Assembly (NCBI GenBank): GCA_014529385.2
Contig: CM043942.1
Coordinates: 23,548,491 to 23,612,490 of the forward strand
Source: Adiantum capillus-veneris
Taxonomy: Eukaryota; Streptophyta; Polypodiopsida; Polypodiales; Pteridaceae
DNA length: 64,000 nt
Direction: 5' to 3'
The notes beneath the pieces were generated by a model, which made no database searches, was not told the origin of the DNA, and saw only the letters and a list, made by a program, of their open reading frames with translations. Positions 1 to 9,910 of the stretch are shown one piece after another; the stretch's first letter is position 1; each line of letters begins with the position of its first letter. A program made the position numbers and the translations under genes.

Positions 1-410
1 TTTGTGGAGAAGGATGAAAGAACTCTAAGTGCCAAGTCAGTTTGTGTTTGGCGGTTTCTCGAATCTATGAGAAGATGATATATCAATTGCACATGGAAAG
101 AGGAATTTTAGAATTTTTAACAAGCACTATTGGGATTAAACAAGGATGTCCGTTCTCACCAACCCTCTTTAATCTATGCATTGATTAACTAGAACAAATG
201 GTACTTGACTTTATGCAACACGAAGTCATTGAAGAGGTTACTATTTGTAATGCGAAAATCATTAAAAAAAATTCAAGATGATATAGTGCTTCTATCACAC
301 ACTTTAGAGGATGCACAAAAGCTCATGGTTGTTCTTGAGAGCTTTTGCTTGCATAGTGGGCTGATTGTGAATGAAGCCAAAACAAAGGTTATGCTTGTGA
401 AAACCAACCA
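1..410 (+). pseudogene. LINE L1: degenerate reverse transcriptase fragment
   Basis: A short stretch at about 133-185 translates to GIKQGCPFSPTLFNL, the conserved LINE RT block (normally GVKQGCPLSPTLF). It is followed at 273-410 by a segment ending GLIVNEAKTKVM, which matches the region after the catalytic aspartates in LINE RTs. Stops and frame changes separate the blocks and the YADD core is not intact, so this is a dead fragment. It enters the window from the left, so its full extent is unknown. It differs from the LINEs in the SCD1 intron. Confidence 0.7.
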
Positions 411-729
411 CACGGGGAACGTTAAGAGAAAGAGAAGGAGAGAGCTTGAGCTCTTACAAGTGCATGTGCGTGCACGTACACACAAAAACACACACATAAA
501 GGCCAAATTTTCTACTTCTTCTTCTTCTTCTTCACTTACTTAAGATAAGAAGTCTACAAAAGAATAAAAGGGAAAGTACACATAGGAAATAATACAATGG
601 TCTAATGTGAACCGCTAGTGAGTGATCTAGATGGATAAGTGTGCCATCACTCCGGTAGGTAGACCAAGTGGTGTAGTCCAGTTGTAGTAGCGAAGTTATG
701 CGTATCCACCAAGGCATACCAGTGATTGA
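411..729. other. Unrecognised spacer
   Basis: Low-complexity and AT-rich sequence with a short (CTT)n run near 512-532 and CA-rich stretches. I see no coding signal or element ends. Confidence 0.4.
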
Positions 730-1590
730 TTTTTGATGATAGTCATTTAAGAGTGGTACATGTTGAGCTAGACATCTCAACATGCCTCCTCAACTTCAAT
801 GTCATTTCTCGTATGCAAAGCATCCTTCAAAACCGTCGTACCTTTTGTGCTCCAAGGGCCTTCGTGAAGATATCTACAACCTTCTCAGCTTCGTCACGTA
901 CTCAAGGTCGATGTTGTCTACCAAGACCCTCTCTCTCTCATGAGGTGGTAATGCACCTCAATGTATTTTCTCCTCACATGAAACACTAGGTTTTGAGCCA
1001 ACTATGTGCTACTAAGGTTGTCACAGTAGATAAAAATCGGTCTCTATACCTATACTCCAAAGTTTTGAAGTAGCAATCCCAACCATGCTATTTTACATGC
1101 CGTCCCAACAATACCCATGTGCTTTCCCTTTGTCTTGATAGAGAAACCATAGGTTGCTTCTTGCTCCTCCATGTGATAGCATCACTCCCAAGTTAAAACA
1201 TGAATCCATTAGTAGGCTTATGATGATATGTGCTACCAACCAATCCGTAAATGTTTAACCATAGAGCCACAACTCAACATCAGCCATACAGAAGAGTGCA
1301 TAATCCAAATTAGCACTCACATAGCACAATGTATGCCTCATTGCATTTAGCAGCTTCCTAGGAGACCGTATAAACTGATACACCAATCCAAATGTGTAGC
1401 TCAAGTCTAGGCTTAAGATAATCAAGTATAACAAGCTACCAACTACATGGCAGCATTCTTGAGCTCTTAACCTATATCATTCCCCAACTTCAAATTTTGA
1501 TCTAAGGGCGCCACAATTTGCTTACAATTAACCATACCATACTTTTCCAACATGTCCAAAGCATATTGTCTTTGTAACAACCATACACCC
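730..1590 (-). mobile_element. R1: Copia fragment, end of RT plus RNase H, antisense
   Basis: The minus strand reads LLQRQYALDMLEKYGM followed by a LGND motif (about 1575-1480). This is the C-terminal part of a Copia RT. Further on come broken blocks of the RNase H domain, ending near 880-830 with VDIFTKALGAQKV, equivalent to the DIFTKPL tail of Copia polyproteins. The segment near 940-960 resembles the RNase H end of R6 at 21770-21800. Many stops and frameshifts are present. No LTRs of its own are visible. R2 begins immediately to the right, so R1 is probably an older element that R2 cut into or abuts. Confidence 0.75.
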
Positions 1591-1596
1591 TCTTTT

Positions 1597-1780
1597 TGTT
1601 AAGTTTAGGCAAGTGGCCCGTGGCCGGTTTGGTAGGGTGCTCGCCCATTCTCATTCTTGGTTATAGAAAGAGTAACGAGAAAGAAGTTCTTCTTCTCTAA
1701 GCTCCACCCAAATTGACTATGTTCTTGTCCTTCACCCTTCTCTCCTTCCCTCTCTTGCACTCACCACAATCGCTCCCACA
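1597..1780 (+). repeat. 5' LTR of R2
   Basis: Begins TGTTAAG, ends CCCACA, and lies two bases before the primer-binding site. It is similar in layout and partly in sequence to the 192-bp LTR of R5. The start is inferred from the TG dinucleotide and from where R1 homology ends, and could be off by a few bases. Confidence 0.6.
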
Positions 1781-1782
1781 AG

Positions 1783-1794
1783 TGGTATCAGAGC
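1783..1794 (+). promoter_or_regulatory. R2 primer-binding site
   Basis: TGGTATCAGAGC is the standard plant primer-binding site complementary to the 3' end of initiator methionine tRNA, where minus-strand cDNA synthesis starts. It lies two bases after the LTR end. Confidence 0.85.
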
Positions 1795-2260
1795 CCAAAC
1801 AACTCAACCCTAAGCCCCGGCTACCTCGTGTGTGCAGCTAGCCCAAAGAGGAAGGAATCTTGAGAGCTCAACAAGCTCTACAGAATCAAAAAATTCGGGA
1901 CATGCTGATGCATCAAGCTGAGAATCGAGCAAAAGATAGAGAGAATCAAAAGCATGGCATGTGTGCAAGCTATGAAGGCTTGAAGCAAGAGGAAAATCAA
2001 GCCATTGTAGAAAATCAAGCACAAGCAGCTTGTAATTGACACACACAGTAAAACAGTAGGGTGAGTAGCAGTGGAGATTTTTGAAAGGCTTGGAAAATCG
2101 AACTTGAAAGAGGTGGAAATTGAAAGGTCATGTGCAGGGAAGTCGAGCCAGTAGGAAATCTACCAAAGCTTGGTGTGGCGAGCGCTTGCAGCATCAAGTA
2201 GCAAGCAATTGAGCAGGTCGGTAGGCCGCAACAAATAGAGAAAAGCTTCATACGAGCAGA

Positions 2261-2291
<31 letters not shown>

Positions 2292-3990
2292 GCAGACACA
2301 CTCACACACACTTTGTTTGCAAACCGACCACACACACACACACACTCACTCACTCACTCGTCAGTCTGTGCAAACCTTTGACAAAGGCAGCATAAATTGA
2401 TTTTTAGAAAAAAAATTGACTCACACACTTAGTGTGTGCAAGCGGCCTTTCATACGTCCAAAGTGTGTTGCACACACACGCACACACACAAACTCCGTCC
2501 GGTATCCACTCTCACACATTTTCAACTTAAAGATCGATAGAGCACGAGCATGAGAGAGTGAGAGAGAGAACCTCTCGGCTCATGATATCACTTGCCCTCC
2601 TTTTAGCGAGACTAAGGGCGGGTATAGGCTCCCCTTCTGTGTAGCTTCGACAGTGCCAGATCCTCCACGGCTTTCCACTGAAGGTCTTTTCTCGGTTTGA
2701 GACATTCCCATGGATGACACCGACTTCAATGAGCTAGCTCATGATAGCTAGCACCTCTGCCTGATGGCAAAGGCATAATAGCGACTCCGGATTTGACTCA
2801 GGTTTCTTCCATGACATCTCATGAGCACTCATAGCTTGGAGAGCCCTCTCACCATCGGAGTTTAGGTGTTCTCTTACAACTTAGCATCGGTTTCAATACC
2901 ATCTTGGTGGCCACTCGGCTAGAGTGCTTCCATTCGACGACGGAAGGCGACATCGGCTTCACTTTTTTGGCACTCACTTCGCCGACAATCTATCGGCGAC
3001 TTTTTCTTGGCGTGCATGGGCGAGGTACATCTATCATAGAGGAGTGACACTTGACACCCGCATCGAGCACATTTCCGTCCAGTGACAAAAATCGGCACTG
3101 ACTTCCATATCGACACCAACAAGACGTTTACAATGGGTTTTTTAAACCCACCTACACCAGTTTCTCCAGGGTTTTCAAACACCTACAAACACAACGATTT
3201 TTCAGGCGATTTTTAGCAATCATTTTGTAGTTTCTTTGCAGACAGATGCGTTGAGACAGATGCATGTTTGTTTGAGTACACTTGGTGCTATTGAGATCTT
3301 TTGACAGCAGATATCTCCGCAGGGATCCTTTTTATTGCACGCAATAGTTCTTGACGCTTTTTTGTCCGTAGTCACTCACATACATTGAGTTGCAGTTACT
3401 GCCTATTGTACTTTGTGCGTAGTCACTCACGTACATTGAGTTGCAGTTACTGCCTATTGTACTTTGTGTGGAGCCATGTTTTTGGCTATTTTGGCAATAT
3501 TCATGGTCGTTTTTGAGACTCGGATGGGAAGAGCCCTTTTTGAGACTGTGGCTAGTCGTTTTGTGTCTGCTTTAGCCTTTGGAGGGTCGCTGCGTGAGGT
3601 TTCTTTGAGTTGGGGTATTCTCGAATGTTGAGATACCTTCAATGATACAGGTAGCTGGAGTTCTCCTCTTACAGTACCCTCACCATAGGATATGTATCTG
3701 GATGATTTCTTTAGCTTTTGACGTTGAGTTGGCGGTCACACAGCAATGGTTTTGAGCAGTTTATGCCCAGTGTTTGTTTTGAGTAGTTTATGCGCTTACT
3801 TTTGTCATGTTGAGTTTGAGAATTTGCTCCCCGTACAGAGGAGACTCTGTCATATTTTTCCCACAGTCCATTTATGCGTTCTTGGCACCCTTCAGTTGTT
3901 CTTACACAGTGATTCTACTACATTTGGTTTGAGTTTTTGATCATGTTATAGGGGAAACTCTGCCAAAATTATCCCAAGAAATTTTCCATA
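1795..3990 (+). other. Leader region of R2, no recognisable gene
   Basis: About 2.2 kb between the primer-binding site and gag. It holds an (AG)n tract at about 2268-2292, CA-rich stretches near 2300-2350 and 2470-2490, and a 51-bp tandem duplication at 3370-3471. The last kilobase (3200-3990) has motifs also found in the R5 leader, for example a GGAAACTCTGCC block at about 3953 and again near 11078. No convincing ORF is present. The block at 2580-3180 looks unlike its surroundings and could be an unidentified insertion. Confidence 0.4.
3370..3471 (+). repeat. 51-bp tandem duplication
   Basis: Two adjacent copies, 3370-3420 and 3421-3471, both beginning AGTCACTCAC and differing at only a few positions. 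Confidence 0.9.
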
Positions 3991-3999
3991 AGTTGAGTC

Positions 4000-4209
4000 A
4001 TGGCTGAGAGGAGTGTTTCCAAAAGAGAAGAGTACTACATCAAAAATTTTGATAGCACAATTTGCTATTTGACAGCAGCATATGCAAGATGTTTTGAACA
4101 AAAAAGGCGTGATAGCACCCTTGCATGAAAGAAGAGAGAATACATACATTGATAAACAATGGGAAGATTTGAATGAGCGACCATGGCAACCATTCGCTGG
4201 CACCTTGGT
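4000..4209 (+). pseudogene. R2 gag, N-terminal part (before R3)
   Basis: Read across a frameshift, this encodes a Copia gag N-terminal region with motifs of the type YIDKQWEDLNER and AMATIRW-like sequence just before the break. The reading frame is damaged. The segment ends at the TTGGT target site into which R3 inserted, and the same domain continues at 6365. Confidence 0.65.
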
Positions 4210-4420
4210 TGTTGGGGTAAAGGGGGTGTGCCTCTGACCTCGATCAAACACGTCAGAGACGTCGACCAGTCATTACTTGTACACACCTTATTCTTTACTA
4301 GATAGAAAAATAAGGAGCTCTCTCACACACATAATGTTGAGTTGCTCCACCCACATCTCGTGTTCTCTCTCTCTCTCCCCTTCTCGCTCTCTGCACATGT
4401 ACCGCATTCGTGCACTCACT
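4210..4420 (+). repeat. 5' LTR of R3
   Basis: Direct repeat of 6151-6359. It starts TGTTGGGG and its last bases appear mutated from CACTCACA to CACTCACT. It contains CT-rich runs and an ACGTC-containing block near 4250-4262. Confidence 0.85.
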
Positions 4421-5319
4421 ATAGTCTCCGAAAGAGGACTCTAAACCATAAAGCATAACATTACTCAATGTCAATGAGTAGAAATGCCAAAAATTGCTCC
4501 ACATTTTCACATACAATGGAAATATGCACTCAACGTACATCTACGGAGTGACCACGCATAAACAAGTGCCAAAAGAGTTGCAATCTGAAAACTTGATCAA
4601 TGCAAAAACAATGCTCTCAAGAGAGCTCACTGGCACTTGAAAGTGCTCGCCAAAATGCATGTACAATGGGCATCAACCATGTGTCATCACCATATGAAAA
4701 CCCATCCGCAAAGATCATGAATCCAAGCACAAAATCACTGCCAAAGTATCTAGTGAAAACCTGTGAAACAAGCTCCACTTGTGTGCTCCAAAAACCATGT
4801 CTCTCAAGAGACTGCTTCGATGGTGTGTAAACGCCTCCGTGACTCTTTGCCCAAATCTATCAAAAAACTCTTAAACCACAAGCTTTGTACAAGTTGTAAT
4901 TGCATCTTCAATTCAAAATTTATGCATGATTAGTTCTTGGTTTTGACAAAGGGTTCAGCGCTTTATTCGATGTTTGCCATAGTTTTGGTGGCAGGTGTTT
5001 CCCGGAGAGGTCACCTAATAAAAATGTAGACTATCACGTGATTTCAACAGAAGGGTATTTAAAGTTCTTGAAACTTACAAAAATATATACACAAAAGGGA
5101 ATTATTTTTTCAAATTTGAAAAAAACTTACAGATTTTAAAAGAAAAGGATACATTATATTCTTAACAAAATTCACGAATAAGGGGTTTTACAAACATGTC
5201 TTGAACGCACGTGATATGGTAGTTTTACATATAGTGAACCCCCCGAGAGGTGTTTGAGCAGCTAGTTTTCTTTTGCATTGTGTTGAGTGGTTATGCTCTT
5301 ATGGTAGTGCATTTACACT
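4421..5319. other. R3 interior, no recognisable coding
   Basis: About 0.9 kb after the 5' LTR. The AT-rich part at 5030-5200 and the rest show no gag or pol similarity I can identify. Confidence 0.4.
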
Positions 5320-5400
5320 TTGTGTGGTATGACCTATAGACTCATTTTGCGCTCAACTATGGCATCTTGTAGTGGCAGTTTGTCATTGAATACACATGTT

Positions 5401-5505
5401 GTATCAGGAAGATCTCAAAGGCATAGACATGTGGTTTGCTGGCATTGTGGCAAACCACGACACATGAGGAGACGTTGTTTCAGGCGTTGGAGACATCACA
5501 AGTTT
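5401..5505 (+). pseudogene. R3 gag zinc-knuckle remnant
   Basis: Translates to a basic segment with a CCHC knuckle, CWHCGKPRHMRRRC (C-x2-C-x4-H-x4-C), followed by RRWRHH. The same arginine-rich knuckle occurs in R5 (CWHCGHAGHVRRRC), which shows that R3 and R5 derive from one gag lineage. Capsid-like sequence and protease are absent around it. Confidence 0.75.
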
Positions 5506-5538
5506 CCATTGGTTGTTGGTGAGAGTACAAGTGTGATA

Positions 5539-5653
5539 GACATTTCTACTTCTGTAGGTTCACCTAGACATGCATGGACTTTGTTTCATGAAACTGCCAA
5601 TCATGAAACAAAGTCCATGCATGTCTAGGTGAACCTACGGAAGTAGAAATGTC
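5539..5653. repeat. Near-perfect 53-bp inverted repeat with 9-bp loop
   Basis: The left arm 5539-5591 and right arm 5601-5653 are reverse complements with one mismatch (a G-T pair in RNA). They are separated by 9 bases at 5592-5600. A transcript of either strand would fold into a long hairpin. It lies directly after the zinc-knuckle remnant of R3. Confidence 0.93.
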
Positions 5654-5712
5654 CCTGGAGTCAAAATTGGCGTGTCCATATGCGACTAGTTTTGGTGGTG
5701 ATGCTGTGAGGA

Positions 5713-6063
5713 TTGAGATACTTAATGCAAATAGATTGGCATAGGGCACTACATAGCATTGATGTGATTGACATGGATATACTGGCAAAGATTACGCATT
5801 TGTCATCAGCCTTCGGGACTTTCATGTATGATCTCTTAGTGTCGAGACCTAACATAGCAACTATAGTGGGAGCATTTGTAGTTGAGGTTGTTAGTCGTGC
5901 GATGACTGACACTAGCATGATGCATCATGGAGTGGTGCATGTCATTATAAGATACCTGCAGGGTATGCATGCTGATTCTAACAGGGATATACACTTCCAC
6001 ACATCGCTAGAGCCTACACAGCGGCATGCATTATCTTCAAGAGAACCAGTGGGCATAGGTTGA
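5713..6063 (+). pseudogene. R3 C-terminal RT remnant of Copia type
   Basis: A 116-codon open stretch contains GTFMYDLLVSRPNIA and IIRYLQGM, which correspond to GSLMYAMVATRPDIA and ILRYLKGT of the intact Copia R8 (about 46220-46370). This is the RT-to-RNase H connection with no catalytic domain. It ends REPVGIG. R5 has an equivalent segment ending SEPVGVG. Confidence 0.7.
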
Positions 6064-6150
6064 GACAAGTTTCCTCCCTAACCTATTGTACATACTACTA
6101 GGGCCTATAGTAGTATTACTTATCGACACGTTTGCCTTTAAGTGGGAGAT

Positions 6151-6359
6151 TGTTGGGGTAAAGGCGGTGTGCCTTTGACCTCGATCGGACACGTCAGAGA
6201 CGTTTGACCGCCCATTACTTGTACACACCTTATTCTTTATCTAGTAAAGAATAAGGGGGTCTCTCACACACATAGTGTTGAGCTGCTCCACCCACATCAT
6301 GTGTTCTCTCTCTCTCCCATTCTCGCTCTCCACACATGCACTGCATTTGTGCACTCACA
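6151..6359 (+). repeat. 3' LTR of R3
   Basis: Direct repeat of 4210-4420. It is preceded by a polypurine tract (6140-6150), ends ACA at 6359 and is followed by the TTGGT target duplication. Confidence 0.88.
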
Positions 6360-6364
6360 TTGGT

Positions 6365-7240
6365 GAATCTGTTTACTTTACCATAATGGATAAGACCAAT
6401 GCCAAATATTTATGGGACGCTCTATGTGCAGCATGGGATGGCAACAATGCCTCAAACAAGGTTTTCTTGATGAAGAGGATTATGCACACGAATATGAAAG
6501 AGGGCACTAATGTTAGTTTCACTTAAACGAGTTCAACAAAATCTTTTCACAGATTACTTCAAAAGGTCTTAATTTTGGTGATGAAATGAAGGCCATTTTC
6601 TTGTCGCTACCATCGTCATGGGATACGTTCAACACAACCATAAGCAATTCTGCACCAAATGGCAAGCTAGTTTTTGGTGGGTGTTGCTAGTGTGTTGTTC
6701 ATTGAGGAGATATTCGATGTCAATCTCTTTATGCGAGTGGACATGGTGATGCGTATGTGGCTAGTGGCAATCGTGACAAGCAAAGGCAACGTGGTCGTAG
6801 CCGCGGTCATTCTCAAGATTGCAGGCAAGGTCGTAGCAAGAATCACGGCAAAGACATGAGAAATGTTGAGTGTTATTACTACCATAAAAAGGGACACTTG
6901 AAGAAATATTGCCGCATAATGCAGCGCGATAAAAGCAAGGAGAAAGCAAAGTCTGACAAACCTAAAAGCAACGTGAAAATTGAAGAGCTTAATGTGGTTG
7001 AGTCTCCAGCCATTCAGCTAGTTTCTCACATGCCAAATGATGTGTTGATTTTCACATGGGATTTGAGTCCTGATGCATTGTTAGCTCTGGATGAGTGTTA
7101 TGTGCATGATTGGATTGTGGACTCAAGTGCTAGCTTTCACGTGACTCCTCACAAGGAGTGGTTTTCTACATACACTGCCACACATGGCACAATGAAGCTA
7201 GGCAATTCTTATGAGCTTGATATTATACAGTGTGGGTAGC
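6365..7240 (+). pseudogene. R2 gag C-terminal part and protease start
   Basis: The sequence resumes with gag residues ESVYFTIMDKTNAKYLWDAL (a UBN2/retrotran_gag type capsid segment). Later, at 6757-7239, comes a lysine-rich region with a damaged zinc knuckle (CYYYHKKGHLKKYC, where the second Cys is Tyr). The protease block WIVDSSASFHVTP follows, normally DSGAS, so the catalytic glycine is lost. An in-frame stop near 6524 and frame changes make it non-functional. Homology ends at about 7240. Confidence 0.75.
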
Positions 7241-7274
7241 ATTAAGTTTTCTATGTGTAATGGCACTGAGTTTA

Positions 7275-8020
7275 TAATCATTTTTGACTTGATACCTTGA
7301 AGATCTCTCGCTTTGCGAGTGGCTTACTTTTTAGGCCCGTCGAACACATCCTTAATACTAAAAAAGAAGAGGGCATACATGGGAGTGAACCATAAAATGA
7401 CATTTTTTTGACGTTTGGTTGCTCATATAGTTGCTTACAATACATGTACATATCTATAAGACTCAAGTTACCAAAACTCTCAACTTGCTTGTCCATCAAG
7501 TTTCTCCAAAATCTTCCACATGCACATGCATTTTTTTGGAGTTGAGAAAATTGATGCTTGCTTCCAATGTTCTTCTCTTTTTTCTGAATCAATGCCTTGT
7601 ATGCATGAAATTACTTTGATGGTTATCTTTGTCCATAATTGCATCTAACTTTATCAAGGACTTTCAAGCATCTTGACACTCTTTATCAAACCACCTTTTA
7701 CATGATCTACCTTTGTTGATAGCATGGAGATGCTATATGGCAAATCATTCTGCGACACAAGAACAGATAACTTTCTTGAAAGCTTCTCATTTGGTTTCCA
7801 ATGGTCCATCATATTGGAGCTTTGTCATCCATAACTTTTGCTCAACCATTTCAATGTACATTGGTGAGGGTTTGAAATCCATACAAAGAGATAACTTTTC
7901 TTCACTTTGGCTGGGATTTTCATGCTTAGCTGTTTCTCCACATGTAAGGCCAATACATAAAGTTTGATGTTCTGATTTTAGGGTCCATTGGCCAAGTGTA
8001 AAACTCTTTATGTGATACAT
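7275..8020 (-). pseudogene. LINE L2, EN-RT linker and RT start (left piece)
   Basis: On the minus strand it contains WFDKECQD-like sequence, a segment FWRNLMDKQVESFGN and a KPLAKREIF block. This resembles the linker between endonuclease and RT in plant LINEs. The part 7786-8020 is closely similar to 27667-27891 of LINE L4. The element is split at 8020 by Gypsy R4 and continues at 19575. Numerous stops are present. Confidence 0.65.
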
Positions 8021-8420
8021 TGTCATAAAATCTAATATCTAACTAAACCAAATGAGTTTCTCATATTGAGCTGATCATTTAATGTGGGTGAATAAATGGG
8101 AACAAGAGTTAGAATATAGACATGTGTTTATGGATCAAAGTCAATGGGTCCAAATAGGAGATGGTCTGTCAAAGAGCAATGCTAGCTAATGGAGCTTGAA
8201 AGACCTTAGGGTTAGCTTCATTAAAGACTTCCAAAGGTTAGTGTTAAAAGTCCTTAGACCTAGGACCTTAGATTAAGCTAGGTTCATGTTTTAGGTGTTG
8301 ATAATTAAGATGCTTGACATGCTTGATAGCTAAGGTCCTTGGCCAAGCTGGCCCTGTGCTTGAGGTGTCCAAGTCCAAGTCAAAGTTGAGCCCTAGAAAG
8401 AGGGGAGCAAGCCTACAAGC

Positions 8421-8466
<46 letters not shown>

Positions 8467-9642
8467 ATGCTCATACTAGGCCCATGCATGCTGACTAAGG
8501 TGCTTGAGAAGCTTACACATGCTTGGAAGGTAAGGGCTTGAGGAGCTAAAGTCAAAAAGGGGCCCTACAAAGGAGGGGGCGAGCCCCAAAGCTAGGGACA
8601 TGCTTGACTTGACCTTCCACTCACCTAAAGGGCACCCCTTACTCAAGGTGCACAAGGACACATGTCAGGTTCTCCCTATGCTTAGCCACATGGTGTGCTA
8701 TTGGCTAGGATAAAGAGGGGTCCAATGAGAATTTGGATTAAATAATCAAATAACTAGATATTGTCAAGGCCTCTCTCTCAAAGGGGTAAGGAGGACACTT
8801 GTCCAAATGCTACCCTTGTTTCTTGATATACACTAAGCATGTGATTGGCTAGGCTTGCAGGGGACCAATCAAATTCAATCATGAGCTACAAGGAGAGGTC
8901 AACCAAGGCAAGTTGGGGGTGTGCTTGGGGGTATACTCTCTCTCTCACACACTCACATGCTCTCATTCTCACTTTGTGAAAGTGCAAGAACTTCATCTCC
9001 TTCTCCAATCTTGAGAAGTTGAGAGCCTACACCAAAACTCTTGGCTATGGAATGCAAATCCAACCAAGAGCCATGCTTCAATGCTATGCTTGCCATCTTC
9101 TTCAGCTCCATTACTATGCTACTATGCTATGCTAAGCTCTATGAGTAATGGTATGAGAGGACATTACTTCTTTCTCATAAGAATACTTCTTCTTCCTCTT
9201 CCCTACCCTCATGCTCTGCTAGCTCTCTCCACCTTTGAAGGTGTTTGGAGGTCTTGGGAGTGAGGATGGGGACAAGTTAATGCTGTCATTAAATTAAGTT
9301 ACAGGTATAATTGTGGTGCAGGAAGCTCTCTATCTTCATTGCACCATCAAGGGCTCGAGGAACACAAAACTTGTATTGTACCAAGTCTCTCTTTATGGGA
9401 AAAGCTATAATACAAAATTGGAGGGGGGACCGACTCCATATAAATCCGATCCTCAACTGTTTTCAAGTTCTCTAATTCTCTCTCTTGCAAAGTATTGTTC
9501 ATGGCAAGATAATTAAGTATAATGGTTATGTTACTACCTCTAATCAAGTTCTCTCTCTATTTTCTCAAAGTACTCATAAAAATGCTCACTACAGTTCTTT
9601 AAATTCCACTTTTCTCAATGTTTATAATCCAGTTCCATTACA
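8021..9642 (+). repeat. 5' LTR of R4
   Basis: Direct repeat of 17936-19574 with scattered substitutions. It contains an (AG)n tract at 8422-8463 (42 bp, against 30 bp in the 3' LTR) and lacks an about 17-bp insertion seen near 18047 in the 3' LTR. Confidence 0.92.
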
Positions 9643-9643
9643 T

Positions 9644-9655
9644 TGGTAGCAGAGC
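9644..9655 (+). promoter_or_regulatory. R4 primer-binding site
   Basis: TGGTAGCAGAGC, one base after the LTR. It differs from the standard initiator-Met site at one position. Confidence 0.75.
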
Positions 9656-9703
9656 TACTATTGGTTTCTCTTTTCTTGCTTGAGAAGAGAGGTCCTTAAG
9701 TTG

Positions 9704-9895
9704 CGTTGGGGTAAAGCCCCATGTGGCCGGTTAGGCCAGGTGCCCGCCCACTACACTTATTCATTATGTACATAATAGAATAAGGGGGCTCACATGTAGA
9801 GAGTGAGTTTTAGCCCCTATAAACACAAGGTCTCCTCTTCCCCTCTCTTCTCCATTGCTGCACACACTCACACACGCTCTCTCTCGTGCACTTCA
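9704..9895 (+). repeat. 5' LTR of R5
   Basis: 192 bp, ending CACTTCA. Bases from about 9768 are repeated at 13145-13259. Confidence 0.85.
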
Positions 9896-9896
9896 A

Positions 9897-9910
9897 CTGG
9901 TATTAGAGCT
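9897..9910 (+). promoter_or_regulatory. R5 primer-binding site
   Basis: CTGGTATTAGAGCT directly after the LTR, matching the initiator-Met site with one change. Confidence 0.75.

Larger units (their letters stand above)
4210..6359 (+). mobile_element. R3: non-autonomous Copia-type LTR element nested in R2 gag
   Basis: Two similar LTRs (4210-4420 and 6151-6359) start TGTTGGGGTAAAG. They are flanked by an exact 5-bp duplication TTGGT (4205-4209 and 6360-6364). A purine-rich tract, AAGTGGGAGAT, lies directly before the 3' LTR. The 1.7-kb interior holds only a gag zinc knuckle remnant, a 53-bp-armed inverted repeat and a C-terminal RT-like remnant. There is no primer-binding site of the usual type after the 5' LTR. 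It therefore cannot move on its own. Its architecture parallels R5. Confidence 0.88.
1597..7260 (+). mobile_element. R2: Copia retrotransposon, 3'-truncated, interrupted by R3
   Basis: The 5' LTR is about 1597-1780 and is followed by a perfect initiator-Met-type primer-binding site. A long leader, gag and the start of protease follow. The gag frame is cut at 4209 by R3 and resumes at 6365. Joining the two sides across the TTGGT duplication restores the Copia gag order. Recognisable sequence stops at about 7240-7260, where antisense LINE L2 begins, so integrase, RT, RNase H and the 3' LTR are missing. Its LTR resembles that of R5 (shared GTGGCCGGTT...GCCCGCCCA-type block), so R2, R3 and R5 are related. 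Confidence 0.75.

Noticed and set aside
2919-3182. 87-codon minus-strand ORF with several Cys residues
   Set aside because: Cys spacing fits no zinc-binding pattern I recognise, and the surrounding sequence is an LTR-element leader.
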